64,000 bases of DNA from JAPOXR01 sp964291445 (GCA_964291445.2 OZ219862.1:62001-126000); one strand, 5' to 3'; positions 24,168 through 33,153 are shown, counted from the stretch's first letter. A program made the numbers and translations. Notes: a model not told the origin generated them from the letters alone.

Positions 24168-25685
24168 ATGGTTGAAGAGGCAAGGGTACGGGATGGCGTC
24201 GATGTCGAGACCGTGGCCACCGTGCGGTCGGTAGGCGGTGCCTATCGGCACGGTTGGGAGACCGACATCGAGATGGAATATGCGCCCAAGGGGCTGGATG
24301 AACGAATTGTCAGGCTGATCTCGGACAAGAACGAGGAGCCGCAATGGCTGACCGACTGGCGGGTCATGGCCTTCGAAAGATGGCAGGGAATGTCTGAGCC
24401 GGACTGGGCGATGGTCGACTATCCGGACATCAACTACCAGGACCAGTACTACTACGCCAAGCCGAAGAGCATGATCGAGCGGCCGAAATCGCTGGACGAG
24501 GTTGATCCGGCGGTACTTGCCACCTACGAAAAGCTCGGCATCCCGCTGAAGGAGCAGATGCTGCTCGCCGGGGTCGAAGGCAGCGAGGAAACGCCGGCGG
24601 ACGCACGGCGCGTTGCCGTCGACGCGGTGTTCGACTCGGTCTCGGTGGGAACGACGTTCAAGGACGAGTTGCGGAAATCCGGGGTCATCTTCTGTTCGAT
24701 GTCCGAGGCGGTCAGGGAATTCCCGGACCTGGTTCGCAAGTATCTGGGGTCGGTCGTCCCGCCGACGGACAACTACTTTGCGACGCTCAATTCGGCGGTC
24801 TTTTCCGATGGCTCCTTCGTCTACGTGCCGCCCGGAGTCCGGTGCCCGATGGAGTTGTCGACCTATTTCCGCATCAATGCCAGGGATACCGGCCAATTCG
24901 AACGCACGCTGATCATCGCCGACAAGGGATCACATGTCAGCTACCTTGAAGGCTGCACCGCCCCGCAACGCGACACGTCGCAGCTGCACGCGGCCGTGGT
25001 CGAGTTGGTGGCGCTGGAAGATGCGGAAATCAAGTATTCGACCGTCCAGAACTGGTATCCGGGCGACGAACAGGGGCGAGGCGGGATCTACAATTTCGTC
25101 ACCAAACGCGCCGATTGCCGCGGCGACCGGTCCAGGGTGATGTGGACGCAGGTCGAGACCGGCTCGGCCGTGACCTGGAAGTACCCGTCCTGCATTCTGC
25201 GCGGGGCCGGGTCGCAGGGCGAATTCTACTCGATTGCCATCACCAACAACCGCCAACAGGCGGATACCGGCACCAAGATGGTCCATCTGGGGAAGGATAC
25301 CCGCTCGAGGATTGTCTCGAAGGGCATATCCGCCGGTCGTGCCCAGAACACCTATCGGGGGCTGGTTTCCGTTCACCCCCGGGCCGGGAATTGCCGCAAT
25401 TACACCCAGTGCGACAGCCTGCTCATCGGCGACAGTTGCGGCGCCCACACCGTCCCCTATATCGAGGTCAGGAACAATTCCTCGCGGGTGGAACATGAGG
25501 CGACCACGTCAAAGGTTGATGAGGACCAGCTGTTCTTTTGCCGGCAGCGGGGGATGGACGAGGAGGAGGCGGTTGCCCTGGTGGTCAATGGCTTTTGCCG
25601 TGAAGTCCTGCAGGCGTTGCCCATGGAGTTCGCGATGGAAGCGCAGCAGCTGGTGGCGATTTCGCTTGAAGGCTCTGTCGGGTGA
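24168..25685 (+). CDS. sufB: Fe-S assembly scaffold protein SufB
   Basis: Core of the SufBC2D scaffold on which clusters are built. The 505-residue protein has the family marks DYPDINYQDQYYYAKPK, VPPTDNYFATLNSAVFSDGS, FVYVPPGVRCPMELSTYFRI, SYLEGCTAPQRD and the C-terminal core NYTQCDSLLIGDSCGAHTVP, whose Cys corresponds to the sulfur-accepting residue region. The length is typical. It lies 21 bases after the cysteine desulfurase. A GGAG-containing leader precedes the ATG at 24168. Confidence 0.97.
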   Translation: MVEEARVRDGVDVETVATVRSVGGAYRHGWETDIEMEYAPKGLDERIVRLISDKNEEPQWLTDWRVMAFERWQGMSEPDWAMVDYPDINYQDQYYYAKPKSMIERPKSLDEVDPAVLATYEKLGIPLKEQMLLAGVEGSEETPADARRVAVDAVFDSVSVGTTFKDELRKSGVIFCSMSEAVREFPDLVRKYLGSVVPPTDNYFATLNSAVFSDGSFVYVPPGVRCPMELSTYFRINARDTGQFERTLIIADKGSHVSYLEGCTAPQRDTSQLHAAVVELVALEDAEIKYSTVQNWYPGDEQGRGGIYNFVTKRADCRGDRSRVMWTQVETGSAVTWKYPSCILRGAGSQGEFYSIAITNNRQQADTGTKMVHLGKDTRSRIVSKGISAGRAQNTYRGLVSVHPRAGNCRNYTQCDSLLIGDSCGAHTVPYIEVRNNSSRVEHEATTSKVDEDQLFFCRQRGMDEEEAVALVVNGFCREVLQALPMEFAMEAQQLVAISLEGSVG

Positions 25686-25728
25686 CCCGTATGGCCAGCT
25701 GCCATCATCAAGATAATTAGGACACGCC

Positions 25729-26232
25729 ATGACCGATCCCGTCATCAACATTCACCAGCAGCAGACGCACGAGTTTGCGCCGGAGAATTCAAGTCGGTTC
25801 GGCGCAAACATGGCCAGAATGACCAGCGCGCTGGGCCTTGAAGGCATCGGCTGCAAGTTCGTGACCGTCCAGCCTGGCAAGCGGGCGTATCCATTCCACA
25901 ACCACCTGGCCAATGACGAGCTGTTCGTGATCCTGGAGGGTAGCGGCACCTACAGGCTCGGGGACCAGGAATATTCGTTGGCAGCAGACGATCTGTGCGC
26001 GGCGCCCAGGGGCGGGCCTGACACGGCGCACCAGATCATCAATACCGGCGATGCGCCGCTGCGATATCTGGCAATCTCGACAAGAAATGATCCGGAGATT
26101 GTCGAATACCCCGACAGCGACAAGTTTGCTGCCATCGCAATAGGGTCAGGCAGTGGATTCGTCGACGCCCATCTCCGGTTCATCGGCCGGAAGGAGAACT
26201 CAATGGACTATTTCGAAGGAGAAGAGCTGTGA
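25729..26232 (+). CDS. Cupin-domain protein inside the suf operon
   Basis: A 167-residue single-cupin protein. The metal-site motifs are visible: KRAYPFHNHLANDELFVILE (two His and a Glu) and GGPDTAHQIINTGD with the second-motif His. The C-terminal part YPDSDKFAAIAIG resembles cupins that act on sugar or small-acid substrates, but the reaction is unknown. It separates sufB from sufC and overlaps the next gene by four bases (GTGA), so it is transcribed with the Fe-S genes. A link to iron or oxidative stress is possible but not shown. Confidence 0.85.
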   Translation: MTDPVINIHQQQTHEFAPENSSRFGANMARMTSALGLEGIGCKFVTVQPGKRAYPFHNHLANDELFVILEGSGTYRLGDQEYSLAADDLCAAPRGGPDTAHQIINTGDAPLRYLAISTRNDPEIVEYPDSDKFAAIAIGSGSGFVDAHLRFIGRKENSMDYFEGEEL

Positions 26233-26543
26233 TCCTGACGACGACGGGCAACGTGGAAGGCAGAAAGGTCGACGAATATCTCGGCGTCATTGCCGGAGAG
26301 GCAATCATGGGCGCCAACCTGATCAAGGATCTGTTCGCCAACATCACCGACGTGCTGGGCGGCCGCGCCGGTGCCTATGAGCGGGAACTGGCCAATGCCC
26401 GCGAGACCGCATTGCAGGAACTCGAACAATCGGCCAGGGATCTCGGTGCAGATGCCGTGCTGTCCATCGATCTCGATTACGAGGTCATCAACACCATGCT
26501 GATGGTGACTGCCTCCGGCACTGCGGTCCGCCTCGGTCGCTGA
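26229..26543 (+). CDS. YbjQ/DUF74 family protein
   Basis: A 104-residue protein matching the YbjQ heavy-metal-binding domain family: ILTTTGNVEGRKVDEYLGVI, GEAIMGANLIKDLFANITDV, GGRAGAYERELANARETALQ and ADAVLSIDLDYEVI. Members form pentamers; their function is not settled. The start is a GTG at 26229 overlapping the cupin stop. It sits between sufB and sufC, an uncommon insertion. Confidence 0.9.
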   Translation: MILTTTGNVEGRKVDEYLGVIAGEAIMGANLIKDLFANITDVLGGRAGAYERELANARETALQELEQSARDLGADAVLSIDLDYEVINTMLMVTASGTAVRLGR

Positions 26544-26622
26544 CCGGTCCGGCTTCCGGACAACCGGCAGGCGCCATCACCGAAACCGGTGCTTGTCCAT
26601 TGAACCAACAAAAGGATAATTC

Positions 26623-27381
26623 ATGCTCGATATCAGTAATTTGCGGGTAAGACTTGAAGAAGAGGACAAGGTCATTCTTGATGGCGTGAACCTGCAACTC
26701 GATGCAGGCTCCGTGCATGCCATCATGGGTCCCAACGGTTCGGGAAAATCGACCCTGTCCTATGTTCTTGCCGGCAGGGACGGGTATGAAGTGCTGGACG
26801 GTTCGGTCGCCCTCGACGGGCAGGACATTCTCGACCTGGAACCGGAGGAGCGGGCCGCGAAGGGTCTGTTCCTGGCCTTCCAGTACCCGGTGGAGATTCC
26901 GGGAGTCGGAAACATGACCTTCCTGCGGACGGCGCTGAACGCCCAGCGAAAGGCCAGGGGCGAAGGCGAGATGTCGGCGGCGGAGTTCCTGAAAGTGGTC
27001 AAGGCCAAGGCGGAGGCGTTGAATATCGGTTCCGAACTGCTCAAACGTCCGGTCAATTTCGGCTTTTCCGGCGGGGAGAAGAAGCGCAACGAGATCCTGC
27101 ACATGTCGGTGCTCGAGCCGCGCATGTGCATCCTGGACGAAACCGATTCCGGCCTTGATGTCGATGCCATGAAACAGGTGGCCAATGGCGTCAACGCCCT
27201 GCGCAACCCGGATCGGGCCATATTGGTGATCACGCACTACCAGCGACTTCTAAACTTCATCAGCCCCGATGTGGTCCATATCATGGTCAATGGCAGAATT
27301 GTCCGCACCGGCGGTTTCGAGCTTGCCCTGGAGGTGGAGGAGAACGGCTATACTGATCTCCAGGAGGTCAAATCGTCATGA
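26623..27381 (+). CDS. sufC: Fe-S assembly ATPase SufC
   Basis: ABC-type ATPase that drives the SufBC2D scaffold. The 252-residue protein has the Walker A loop GPNGSGKST, a Q-loop FLAFQYPVEIPGV, the signature FSGGEKKRNEI, Walker B MCILDETDSGLD and the switch His in VITHYQRLL. The Phe-Gln-Tyr-Pro and Asp-Glu-Thr-Asp-Ser variants are the SufC hallmarks. AAAGGA precedes the ATG. The stop overlaps sufD by four bases. Confidence 0.97.
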   Translation: MLDISNLRVRLEEEDKVILDGVNLQLDAGSVHAIMGPNGSGKSTLSYVLAGRDGYEVLDGSVALDGQDILDLEPEERAAKGLFLAFQYPVEIPGVGNMTFLRTALNAQRKARGEGEMSAAEFLKVVKAKAEALNIGSELLKRPVNFGFSGGEKKRNEILHMSVLEPRMCILDETDSGLDVDAMKQVANGVNALRNPDRAILVITHYQRLLNFISPDVVHIMVNGRIVRTGGFELALEVEENGYTDLQEVKSS

Positions 27382-28706
27382 GCGTCGAAGTCGGGGCTGA
27401 TATGGCAGGCCGCGGCGGGGATCGTGACCCGGTGCCGCATCCACCGAGAGGCGGCGCCAGCCGACAGGCCGGCGGCGCGGGCTGGTATGTCGGTGCCAGG
27501 GAGCAGGCCCGCCAGAGGGCGGCACAAATCGGCCGGCCGCGCCGGCGGGACGAGTATTGGAAATTCACCAACCCCGCCGATTTTTGCGCTCCGGTGCTCC
27601 CTGAACCCCGGATGGCCGAAGAGTCTGCCCCGGTCATGAGTCCCGAGCACGCCTCCGTGTTGGCCAGGTTCAGGGATGGGCGTCTCGACGAGGTGCGGCG
27701 GCAGGATGCCGATGGCGCCGGGTTGGAGGTAACGCCGATGTCCGGGGCCATATCGGATCCGGATCACTGGAGTTCGGGGCTGTTCGGCAAGCTGGAAGCG
27801 GCCGGGCAACGGCCGGTCGGGCGCGGCCTGGCCGCCGAGAACACCCGGGATGCCAGCGAGGGGCTTTTCGTTCGCTGCCAGGGGCAGGTGCCATGCACCC
27901 TGCATATCGACAGTTTTGCCGGTTCGGCAGCCGCCGGCAGTGTGGTCCACCATGTCATCCAGGTTCAACCGGGTGCGGATCTCACCATCATGGAAGAGGG
28001 TTCCGTGTCCGAGGGTGCAAATGTCGTGTTCGAAGTCGATGTGTCGGATGGCGGAAAATTCAGCCATATCAGGGTCCAGGATCGCGGGGTGCAGTCGGGT
28101 TCGATAAACCACATCTTTGCCAGGGTCGGAGAACGGGGCGAATTCAGCCATTTCTCGCTGACTGCCAATCACCTCCTGGTACGAAATGAGTGCGTGGTCG
28201 AACTGGCGGGGCAGGGTGGAAGCGCCCATCTGGCCGGTGCCGTCATCGGCGACACCGAATCGCACCATGATGATACCGTCCTCGTCATCCATGGCGCCGT
28301 GGATTGCCAGAGCCGGCAAGTCTACAAGAAGGTGCTGCACGGTGGATCCAAGGGTGTATTCCAGGGCAAGATCCTGGTCAGGGAAGGCGCCCAGCAGACG
28401 GATGGCTACCAGATCAGCAAGGGAATGCTGATCGGCGAGGACAGCCAGTTCCTGGCAAAACCAGAGCTGGAAATCTACGCCGATGATGTCGTCTGCTCCC
28501 ATGGTTCGACCTCCGGCTCCGCCGATGCCGGGTCGCTGTTCTACTTGCGGGCCCGCGGCATTCCCGAACCGGAGGCGCTGAACCTGCTGGCCATGGCGTT
28601 CTTGGCCGAAACCCTGCAGGAAATCCGGGACGAGAGATCGGCCGAGATCCTGCGGCAGAGAATCGGTTGCCACCTGGCGAATCAATCCCATGTCCTTCGT
28701 GGCTGA
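27378..28706 (+). CDS. sufD: Fe-S assembly scaffold protein SufD
   Basis: Partner of SufB in the scaffold, needed for iron entry. The 442-residue protein has a variable Arg/Gly-rich start, the early motif RRRDEYWKFTNP near residue 55 and the right-handed beta-helix core with GDTESHHDDTVLVIHGAVDC, then VYKKVLHGGSKGVFQGKILV, ending ADVVCSHGSTSGSADAGSL. These are standard SufD features. It overlaps sufC (ATGA) and the following membrane gene by 17 bases, so translation is coupled on both sides. Confidence 0.95.
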   Translation: MSVEVGADMAGRGGDRDPVPHPPRGGASRQAGGAGWYVGAREQARQRAAQIGRPRRRDEYWKFTNPADFCAPVLPEPRMAEESAPVMSPEHASVLARFRDGRLDEVRRQDADGAGLEVTPMSGAISDPDHWSSGLFGKLEAAGQRPVGRGLAAENTRDASEGLFVRCQGQVPCTLHIDSFAGSAAAGSVVHHVIQVQPGADLTIMEEGSVSEGANVVFEVDVSDGGKFSHIRVQDRGVQSGSINHIFARVGERGEFSHFSLTANHLLVRNECVVELAGQGGSAHLAGAVIGDTESHHDDTVLVIHGAVDCQSRQVYKKVLHGGSKGVFQGKILVREGAQQTDGYQISKGMLIGEDSQFLAKPELEIYADDVVCSHGSTSGSADAGSLFYLRARGIPEPEALNLLAMAFLAETLQEIRDERSAEILRQRIGCHLANQSHVLRG

Positions 28707-29202
28707 AATTGCCAGATCCTATGTCGAGCCCCGCGCCTCGGCGCGCCGGATACTGGCCCGGGCCAATTCGGAAGGGCGGGCGCTGGCCATCCTGGTTCTC
28801 GGCTGCTGCGTGCTCTTCCTGTCGCAACTTCCCGAAATCATGAGCCAGGATTTGGCGCAGCCGAACTCGCCGGGTCTCGTGGCCGGGGCCGCCGCCCGAA
28901 TCGTCGGCGCCCTGGTCCTGGCCCCGCTGCTGTTCTACGGAATCGCCGGATTGACCGGGCTGGCGCTGCGGGCGGCAGGCTACTCGCTGAGCTGGATCAA
29001 TTGCCGCCTGTCCCTGTTCTGGGCGGTGCTTGCGGTATCGCCGGCGGTGCTGGTCATCGCCCTGGCAAGAGGTTTCGTCGGCAACAGCGCCCTCTTGACC
29101 GTGATCTCCATCGCCATGGCAATTCCGTTCCTGGTGATCTGGATTTCGGCGCTGCTGGAATCTATTGTTGGGGATCGGGAGCTTGCAATTGTCGGCAAAT
29201 GA
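28690..29202 (+). CDS. YIP1-family membrane protein (first copy)
   Basis: A 170-residue membrane protein with about four to five hydrophobic segments (around residues 30-45, 68-90, 108-125, 132-155) after a basic N-terminus (PRASARRILARANSEGRALA). The pattern and length fit bacterial YIP1-family proteins (PF04893). The molecular function is unknown. It starts inside sufD and precedes a second, longer protein of the same kind. Its role in an Fe-S operon is unclear. Confidence 0.7.
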   Translation: MSFVAEIARSYVEPRASARRILARANSEGRALAILVLGCCVLFLSQLPEIMSQDLAQPNSPGLVAGAAARIVGALVLAPLLFYGIAGLTGLALRAAGYSLSWINCRLSLFWAVLAVSPAVLVIALARGFVGNSALLTVISIAMAIPFLVIWISALLESIVGDRELAIVGK

Positions 29203-29333
29203 ACAGGAATCGGGTGCCGCATGCAACGCAATCGAAGGTCTGGCTGGCCGGAGCGTGCCGACAGTGACAACATCTTGCTGCACCGCCGCCCCCTGGCAAA
29301 TCCGGCCTGCAGGCGCCGGCATCGGGCACTGCA

Positions 29334-29948
29334 ATGCTGAATGAACTCAAGCGACTGGGTATTACAACGATCACCGCGCCCAGGGCGGCCGCCAGGGAAC
29401 TCCTCGAGTCCCGGCTGACCATGGAGGCGCGTCTCGTGGCCGCCGCGCTGATCGTGGTGCTGAGCGCCATCGTGTCGCAACTGATCTTCGGCATCAGCAC
29501 TGATATCGAGATTGATGGCGAGAACCTCCGGGGTTGGGTCTACTGGGTCAGGACACCTTTCGGCGCGACGGCGCTGGAAGCCGGGATGCTCGCCTTCCTG
29601 GTGCTGGTTACCGTTCTCGTGGGACGGCTCTTCGGCGGCAAGGGCAGTTTCGATGGCGCAATTCTCCTTGTCACCTGGTTGCAGGCGCTGGCCCTGGTCT
29701 TCCAGGCGGCGTTTTGGGTCATGGACCTGGTGTCCCGGAACCTGGGCGCGGCTGGGGCGAATACCGGCAGCATCCGGTTTACGGTGACCTTCCTGGTCCT
29801 GGCCTACATGTTTTGGGTCTATGTCAATTTCGTGACCGAGCTTCACGGCTTCAACTCGGCAGTCAAGGTCCTGGCCGGCACCGTACTCACGGTCCTGGCC
29901 ATCGCATTCGGACTGACCAGCCTGCTTGCCGTGTTCGCCGCCGCCTGA
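29334..29948 (+). CDS. YIP1-family membrane protein (second copy)
   Basis: A 204-residue membrane protein. After an N-terminal helix (APRAAARELLESRLTMEARL) come four to five membrane segments, including VAAALIVVLSAIVSQLIFGI, AGMLAFLVLVTVLVGRLFGG and FTVTFLVLAYMFWVYVNF. It resembles YIP1 proteins and its upstream neighbour in topology. It lies ten bases before the sufS start, within the suf operon. No enzymatic motif is visible. Confidence 0.75.
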   Translation: MLNELKRLGITTITAPRAAARELLESRLTMEARLVAAALIVVLSAIVSQLIFGISTDIEIDGENLRGWVYWVRTPFGATALEAGMLAFLVLVTVLVGRLFGGKGSFDGAILLVTWLQALALVFQAAFWVMDLVSRNLGAAGANTGSIRFTVTFLVLAYMFWVYVNFVTELHGFNSAVKVLAGTVLTVLAIAFGLTSLLAVFAAA

Positions 29949-29958
29949 CCGGTTCGAC

Positions 29959-31179
29959 ATGTATCCGATCGACGAGATTCGCCGGGATTTTCCGATACTT
30001 GACGTTGCGGTCAACGGCAACCGGCTGGTCTATCTCGACAACGCCGCCTCGGCACAGAAGCCAGTGCCGGTAATCGAGGCGGTGGCGCGTGCCTATGCCC
30101 GGGAATATTCGAATGTTCACCGTGGATTGCACCACCTTTCCAACATCTCGACCGACCGCTACGAGGCGGTTCGCGCCAGGATCCGGCAATTTCTCAATGC
30201 CGGCCACGATGACGAGATCATCTACACGACCGGCTCGACCGAAGGAATCAACCTTGTCGCCCATGGCTGGGCCATGCCCCGGCTGGAGGCCGGCGACGAG
30301 ATCGTCCTGTCGACCATGGAACACCATGCCAATATCGTGCCGTGGCATTTTCTGCGGGAGAGAATGGGTGTCGTGCTGAAATGGGTGGATCTCGATCAGG
30401 ATGACAACCTCGACCCCGGCGCCGTTCTCGATGCAATTGGCCCCAGGACCCGCCTGGTGGCCGTCACCCATATGTCAAACGTCCTCGGCACCAGGGTTGA
30501 TCTCAAACCGATCGTCGACGGCGCACACCGGCGCGGGGTTCCGGTGCTTGCCGATGGCTCGCAATCGGCGGTACATTCGAAGGTCGATGTGCAGGATCTC
30601 GGCGTCGATTTCTTCGCCATCACCGGTCACAAGCTTTACGGCCCATCGGCCTCCGGCGCCGTATACATCAACCGCGACCGGTTGAAGGAGATGCGGCCGT
30701 TCAAGGGCGGCGGCGACATGATCAGCGAGGTCACCAGGGAGGCCATCACCTATGCCGAGCCTCCCAGGCTGTTCGAGGCCGGAACGCCGCCAATCGTGCA
30801 AATGATCGGGTTTGGCGCCGCTCTGGATTATATTGACGGGATCGGCCTCGAGAACATTGCCCGGCACGAGGAAGGCTTGCGCGATTACGCCGGCAAGCAG
30901 CTGGGCAAGCTCGGCTGGCTCAACATCCAGGGCAACTCGCCGACAAAGGGGGCGATCTTCTCCTTCACCCTGGATGGTCAGGCCCATCCGCACGACCTGT
31001 CGACCATCCTGGACAGGAAAGGCATCGCCGTTCGGGCCGGACACCACTGCGCGCAGCCGCTGATGAAATACCTCGGCGTCACCGCCACCTGCCGGGCATC
31101 ATTTGCCCTCTACAACACCCGCGAGGAGATCGACCTCCTCGTCGAAGGCCTCGAATTGTGCCGGGAGTTGCTGGCCTGA
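29959..31179 (+). CDS. sufS: Cysteine desulfurase SufS
   Basis: Class II cysteine desulfurase delivering sulfur to SufBCD. The 406-residue protein has IRRDFPILD at the start, VYLDNAASAQKP-like spacing (seen as LVYLDNAASAQKPVPVIEAV), STMEHHANIVPWH with the PLP-stacking His, the PLP Lys in AITGHKLYGPSASG, RAGHHCAQPLMKYLGV and the catalytic Cys in TATCRASFALYNTREE. The ATG at 29959 gives the standard N-terminus; one 11 codons earlier would overlap the preceding gene. No sufE, sufA or sufT follows, which is unusual for alphaproteobacterial operons. Confidence 0.96.
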   Translation: MYPIDEIRRDFPILDVAVNGNRLVYLDNAASAQKPVPVIEAVARAYAREYSNVHRGLHHLSNISTDRYEAVRARIRQFLNAGHDDEIIYTTGSTEGINLVAHGWAMPRLEAGDEIVLSTMEHHANIVPWHFLRERMGVVLKWVDLDQDDNLDPGAVLDAIGPRTRLVAVTHMSNVLGTRVDLKPIVDGAHRRGVPVLADGSQSAVHSKVDVQDLGVDFFAITGHKLYGPSASGAVYINRDRLKEMRPFKGGGDMISEVTREAITYAEPPRLFEAGTPPIVQMIGFGAALDYIDGIGLENIARHEEGLRDYAGKQLGKLGWLNIQGNSPTKGAIFSFTLDGQAHPHDLSTILDRKGIAVRAGHHCAQPLMKYLGVTATCRASFALYNTREEIDLLVEGLELCRELLA

Positions 31180-31446
31180 TCTCGAGAGAACCGGCTACGC
31201 ACTGACCCCGAATTGCACGGAGCAACTGCGGCAACCTGCAGGCAGCGCCCTGAGCCTGCCATGATCGCTCGTCTCGGCAGGGCGGCGCCCTCCAAAGGCA
31301 GGCGCAGGGGACTCCGCCGTGTCGGAAAGGGGAAATGACGAACGAGTAACCTCACGAAAATCCTGAGAAAGATCACCGGCCTGCGAAGCCGATGTTCTCT
31401 GCTTTATACTCGAAGCGATATGCAGTAATCACGGCACCGGCAGTAT

Positions 31447-31523
31447 GCACCCATAGCTCAGCTGGATAGAGTGTCGCCCTCCGAAGGCGAAGGTCGTAGG
31501 TTCGAATCCTACTGGGTGCGCCA
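31447..31523 (+). tRNA. tRNA-Arg (anticodon CCG)
   Basis: The acceptor arms GCACCCA and TGGGTGC pair perfectly, the anticodon arm TCGCC-CTCCGAA-GGCGA gives anticodon CCG, the T arm contains GGTTCGAATCC, and CCA is encoded at 31521-31523. It reads CGG codons. A TATACT at 31405-31410 is a possible -10 element. An accessory patch with lower GC follows directly, as often happens beside tRNA genes. Confidence 0.96.
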
Positions 31524-32060
31524 CCACCTCGCATTCCCCCGGACTTCACGCGCCATTGTTGGTGTTGCCTCCAGAGTGAGGGCAGTTGCGTGTCGGACAG
31601 GCGAGTTGTACTGCGGGATGCGCGGGCATGAGCGGGACAGTATGGTCGTCCTCTTGAATGCTGACATTTTCTTCGGACATTCCGGGCAGCCTGCCCGTGC
31701 TTGGGCAGAAGCCGGTTCCGAAATCGTCCGATTGTCATCCCGACCTCTGTCGTTTCCGCCGCCAAAGGCACCGACACCTTTGTTCCGTCCGAGAGCTTCA
31801 ATTTCTCACTGTTCCGGTCTACATACTGTCTGAATTGGGCTGGCTCTCCTGAATTTGTCAAGCTGTTGGTCAATCGAGACAATGCCACAAATCAGCCCCA
31901 CGCTCACCACCAGCGGTGAAATATGCAGGCTAGAATGAAGCAGAAAATTCAAAGACCGTTCGGCTTCGGATTCGCACCGAGATGCGGATACACGCAAGTC
32001 TCTCCACCTTCTCAAGCGAGTTGGTGTGCCGTGACAAGGCAACAGATCAACCCAGGTACT
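31524..32060 (+). other. Gap between tRNA-Arg and the hsdM fragment
   Basis: About 540 bases with lower GC than the surroundings and no gene I can support. A leftward open frame covers part of it but runs straight through the tRNA in antisense, so it is not reliable. No integrase fragment and no second copy of the tRNA 3' end were found here. Confidence 0.4.
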
Positions 32061-32162
32061 ATGCACGGCAACGAAGCCCAGCTCTGGGGGGCGGCAGACA
32101 AGCTGCGCGGCAGCATGGAGCGGTCCGACTACGAGTATGTGGGATTTGGGGTTCGCGCATGA
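32061..32162 (+). pseudogene. Type I restriction-modification M subunit (hsdM), N-terminal remnant
   Basis: Starting at an ATG, the frame reads MHGNEAQLWGAADKLRGSME, then RSDYEYV, and then diverges to a stop at 32160-32162. HsdM proteins begin with a very similar block (Glu-x-x-Leu-Trp-x-Ala-Ala-Asp-Lys-Leu-Arg...Tyr-Lys-His-Val). Only these 30 codons survive; the methylase domain, hsdS and hsdR are absent. The HEPN gene begins one base later, so the junction is a deletion endpoint. Confidence 0.6.
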
Positions 32163-32163
32163 G

Positions 32164-32595
32164 ATGAATGTTCGAAACATGATTGACTACAGCAAGTTTC
32201 GCTCGTCCCTCAAGCGCCTTGAGGAGCAGCATGAAAACCATCTTACACTTGACGCCGCACAGCCTGAGTTGATGCGAGAGGGCATCGCCGAGTCGGTCAT
32301 TCAGCGCTTCGAAACATGCTACGACTGTCTGTGGAAAGTGCTGAAGCGATATTTGGTGGAGGAGTTTGGCATCGCGGGGCCACCCAACAGCCCAAAGCCC
32401 GTTTTTCGTCTGGCCAATGAAAACGGAATTCTGCCCTCTTCGGTTGAGCAATGGCTGCGGTATGCGGATGCTCGCACAGACACCTCGCACGACTACGATG
32501 GCAAGAAGGCCAATGCATGCCTGGACCTCGTGCCGGAATTCATTGGTGACGCCACCAGCTTGTTCGGCACGTTGAGCGGCGAAGAATGGCGCTGA
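32164..32595 (+). CDS. HEPN-domain toxin (HI0074/HepT-like)
   Basis: A 143-residue protein of the nucleotidyltransferase substrate-binding (HI0074, TIGR01987) family: DYSKFRSSLKRLEEQHENH, then ESVIQRFETCYDCLWKVLKR. The catalytic RNase motif R-x4-H is present as RTDTSHDYD near residue 108. It overlaps the MNT partner gene by ten bases. In MntA-HepT pairs the HEPN protein is an RNase silenced when MntA adds AMP to a Tyr next to the motif; a Tyr is present two residues after the His here. The ATG at 32164 is used, and 32179 is possible. Confidence 0.85.
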   Translation: MNVRNMIDYSKFRSSLKRLEEQHENHLTLDAAQPELMREGIAESVIQRFETCYDCLWKVLKRYLVEEFGIAGPPNSPKPVFRLANENGILPSSVEQWLRYADARTDTSHDYDGKKANACLDLVPEFIGDATSLFGTLSGEEWR

Positions 32596-32897
32596 AACAA
32601 GCCATCGACATCACATCCGGTCAGCGAAACACGGTGATTTCGCTGCTTTCCAGGCATCTTCCCAACACGGAGGTTTGGATCTATGGCTCCCGGGTCCGGG
32701 GCACCTCCCATCCGGCCTCTGACCTGGACATGATTGTCTTCGCCACGCCAGAACAGGCGCGCGAAGTGTCCGAGCTACGCGAGTCTTTCGAGGAAAGCGG
32801 ACTCCCGTTTCGGGTGGACCTCTTCGTGTGGGACGAGATGCCGGAGAGTTTCTGCATGCAGATCGAGCGGGAACATGTGGTGTTGACCAAATCTTGA
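32586..32897 (+). CDS. MNT-domain antitoxin (minimal nucleotidyltransferase, MntA-like)
   Basis: A 103-residue minimal nucleotidyltransferase. The motif GSRVRGTSHPASDLD fits GSX10DXD exactly, and a later acid lies in FRVDLFVWDEM. It is encoded directly after, and overlapping, the HEPN gene. The likely role is to modify and neutralise the HEPN toxin with AMP (type VII toxin-antitoxin). Such pairs are often found within type I restriction loci, which fits the hsdM fragment just upstream. Confidence 0.87.
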   Translation: MALKQAIDITSGQRNTVISLLSRHLPNTEVWIYGSRVRGTSHPASDLDMIVFATPEQAREVSELRESFEESGLPFRVDLFVWDEMPESFCMQIEREHVVLTKS

Positions 32898-33153
32898 CCG
32901 CTTAACATCGTCGATTAGGTGTGGAAGATGGATCTTGATCGCACAACCGAACGTTTGCTCCGTAATCGCAGCAGTAGGGTTATTTGGTAGTGTAAAACTG
33001 GCGTCCTGGTTGTGAACTGTCCCGCCTGCACCAAGCCCCCCGCCAAAGTAACGTGTTCATTTGGTGCTGATCCTGTATCATGCTACCATGGGTTGTATGG
33101 TCGAGACCCTGCGACACAAGTTTGATCCGACATGCGAATTCGGCTGTTGATGG

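Noticed and set aside
27348..28691. 447-codon leftward frame across sufD
   Set aside because: Antisense to sufD, which is overlapped and coupled with sufC on the sense strand.
31447..31523. tRNA-Arg as a used phage attachment site
   Set aside because: No integrase remnant and no second copy of the tRNA 3' end was found in the next 2 kb.
31373..31888. 171-codon leftward frame covering tRNA-Arg and the following gap
   Set aside because: It translates the antisense of the tRNA into the familiar artefact peptide SRIRTYDLRLRRATLYPAEL. The remaining part has no recognisable family.
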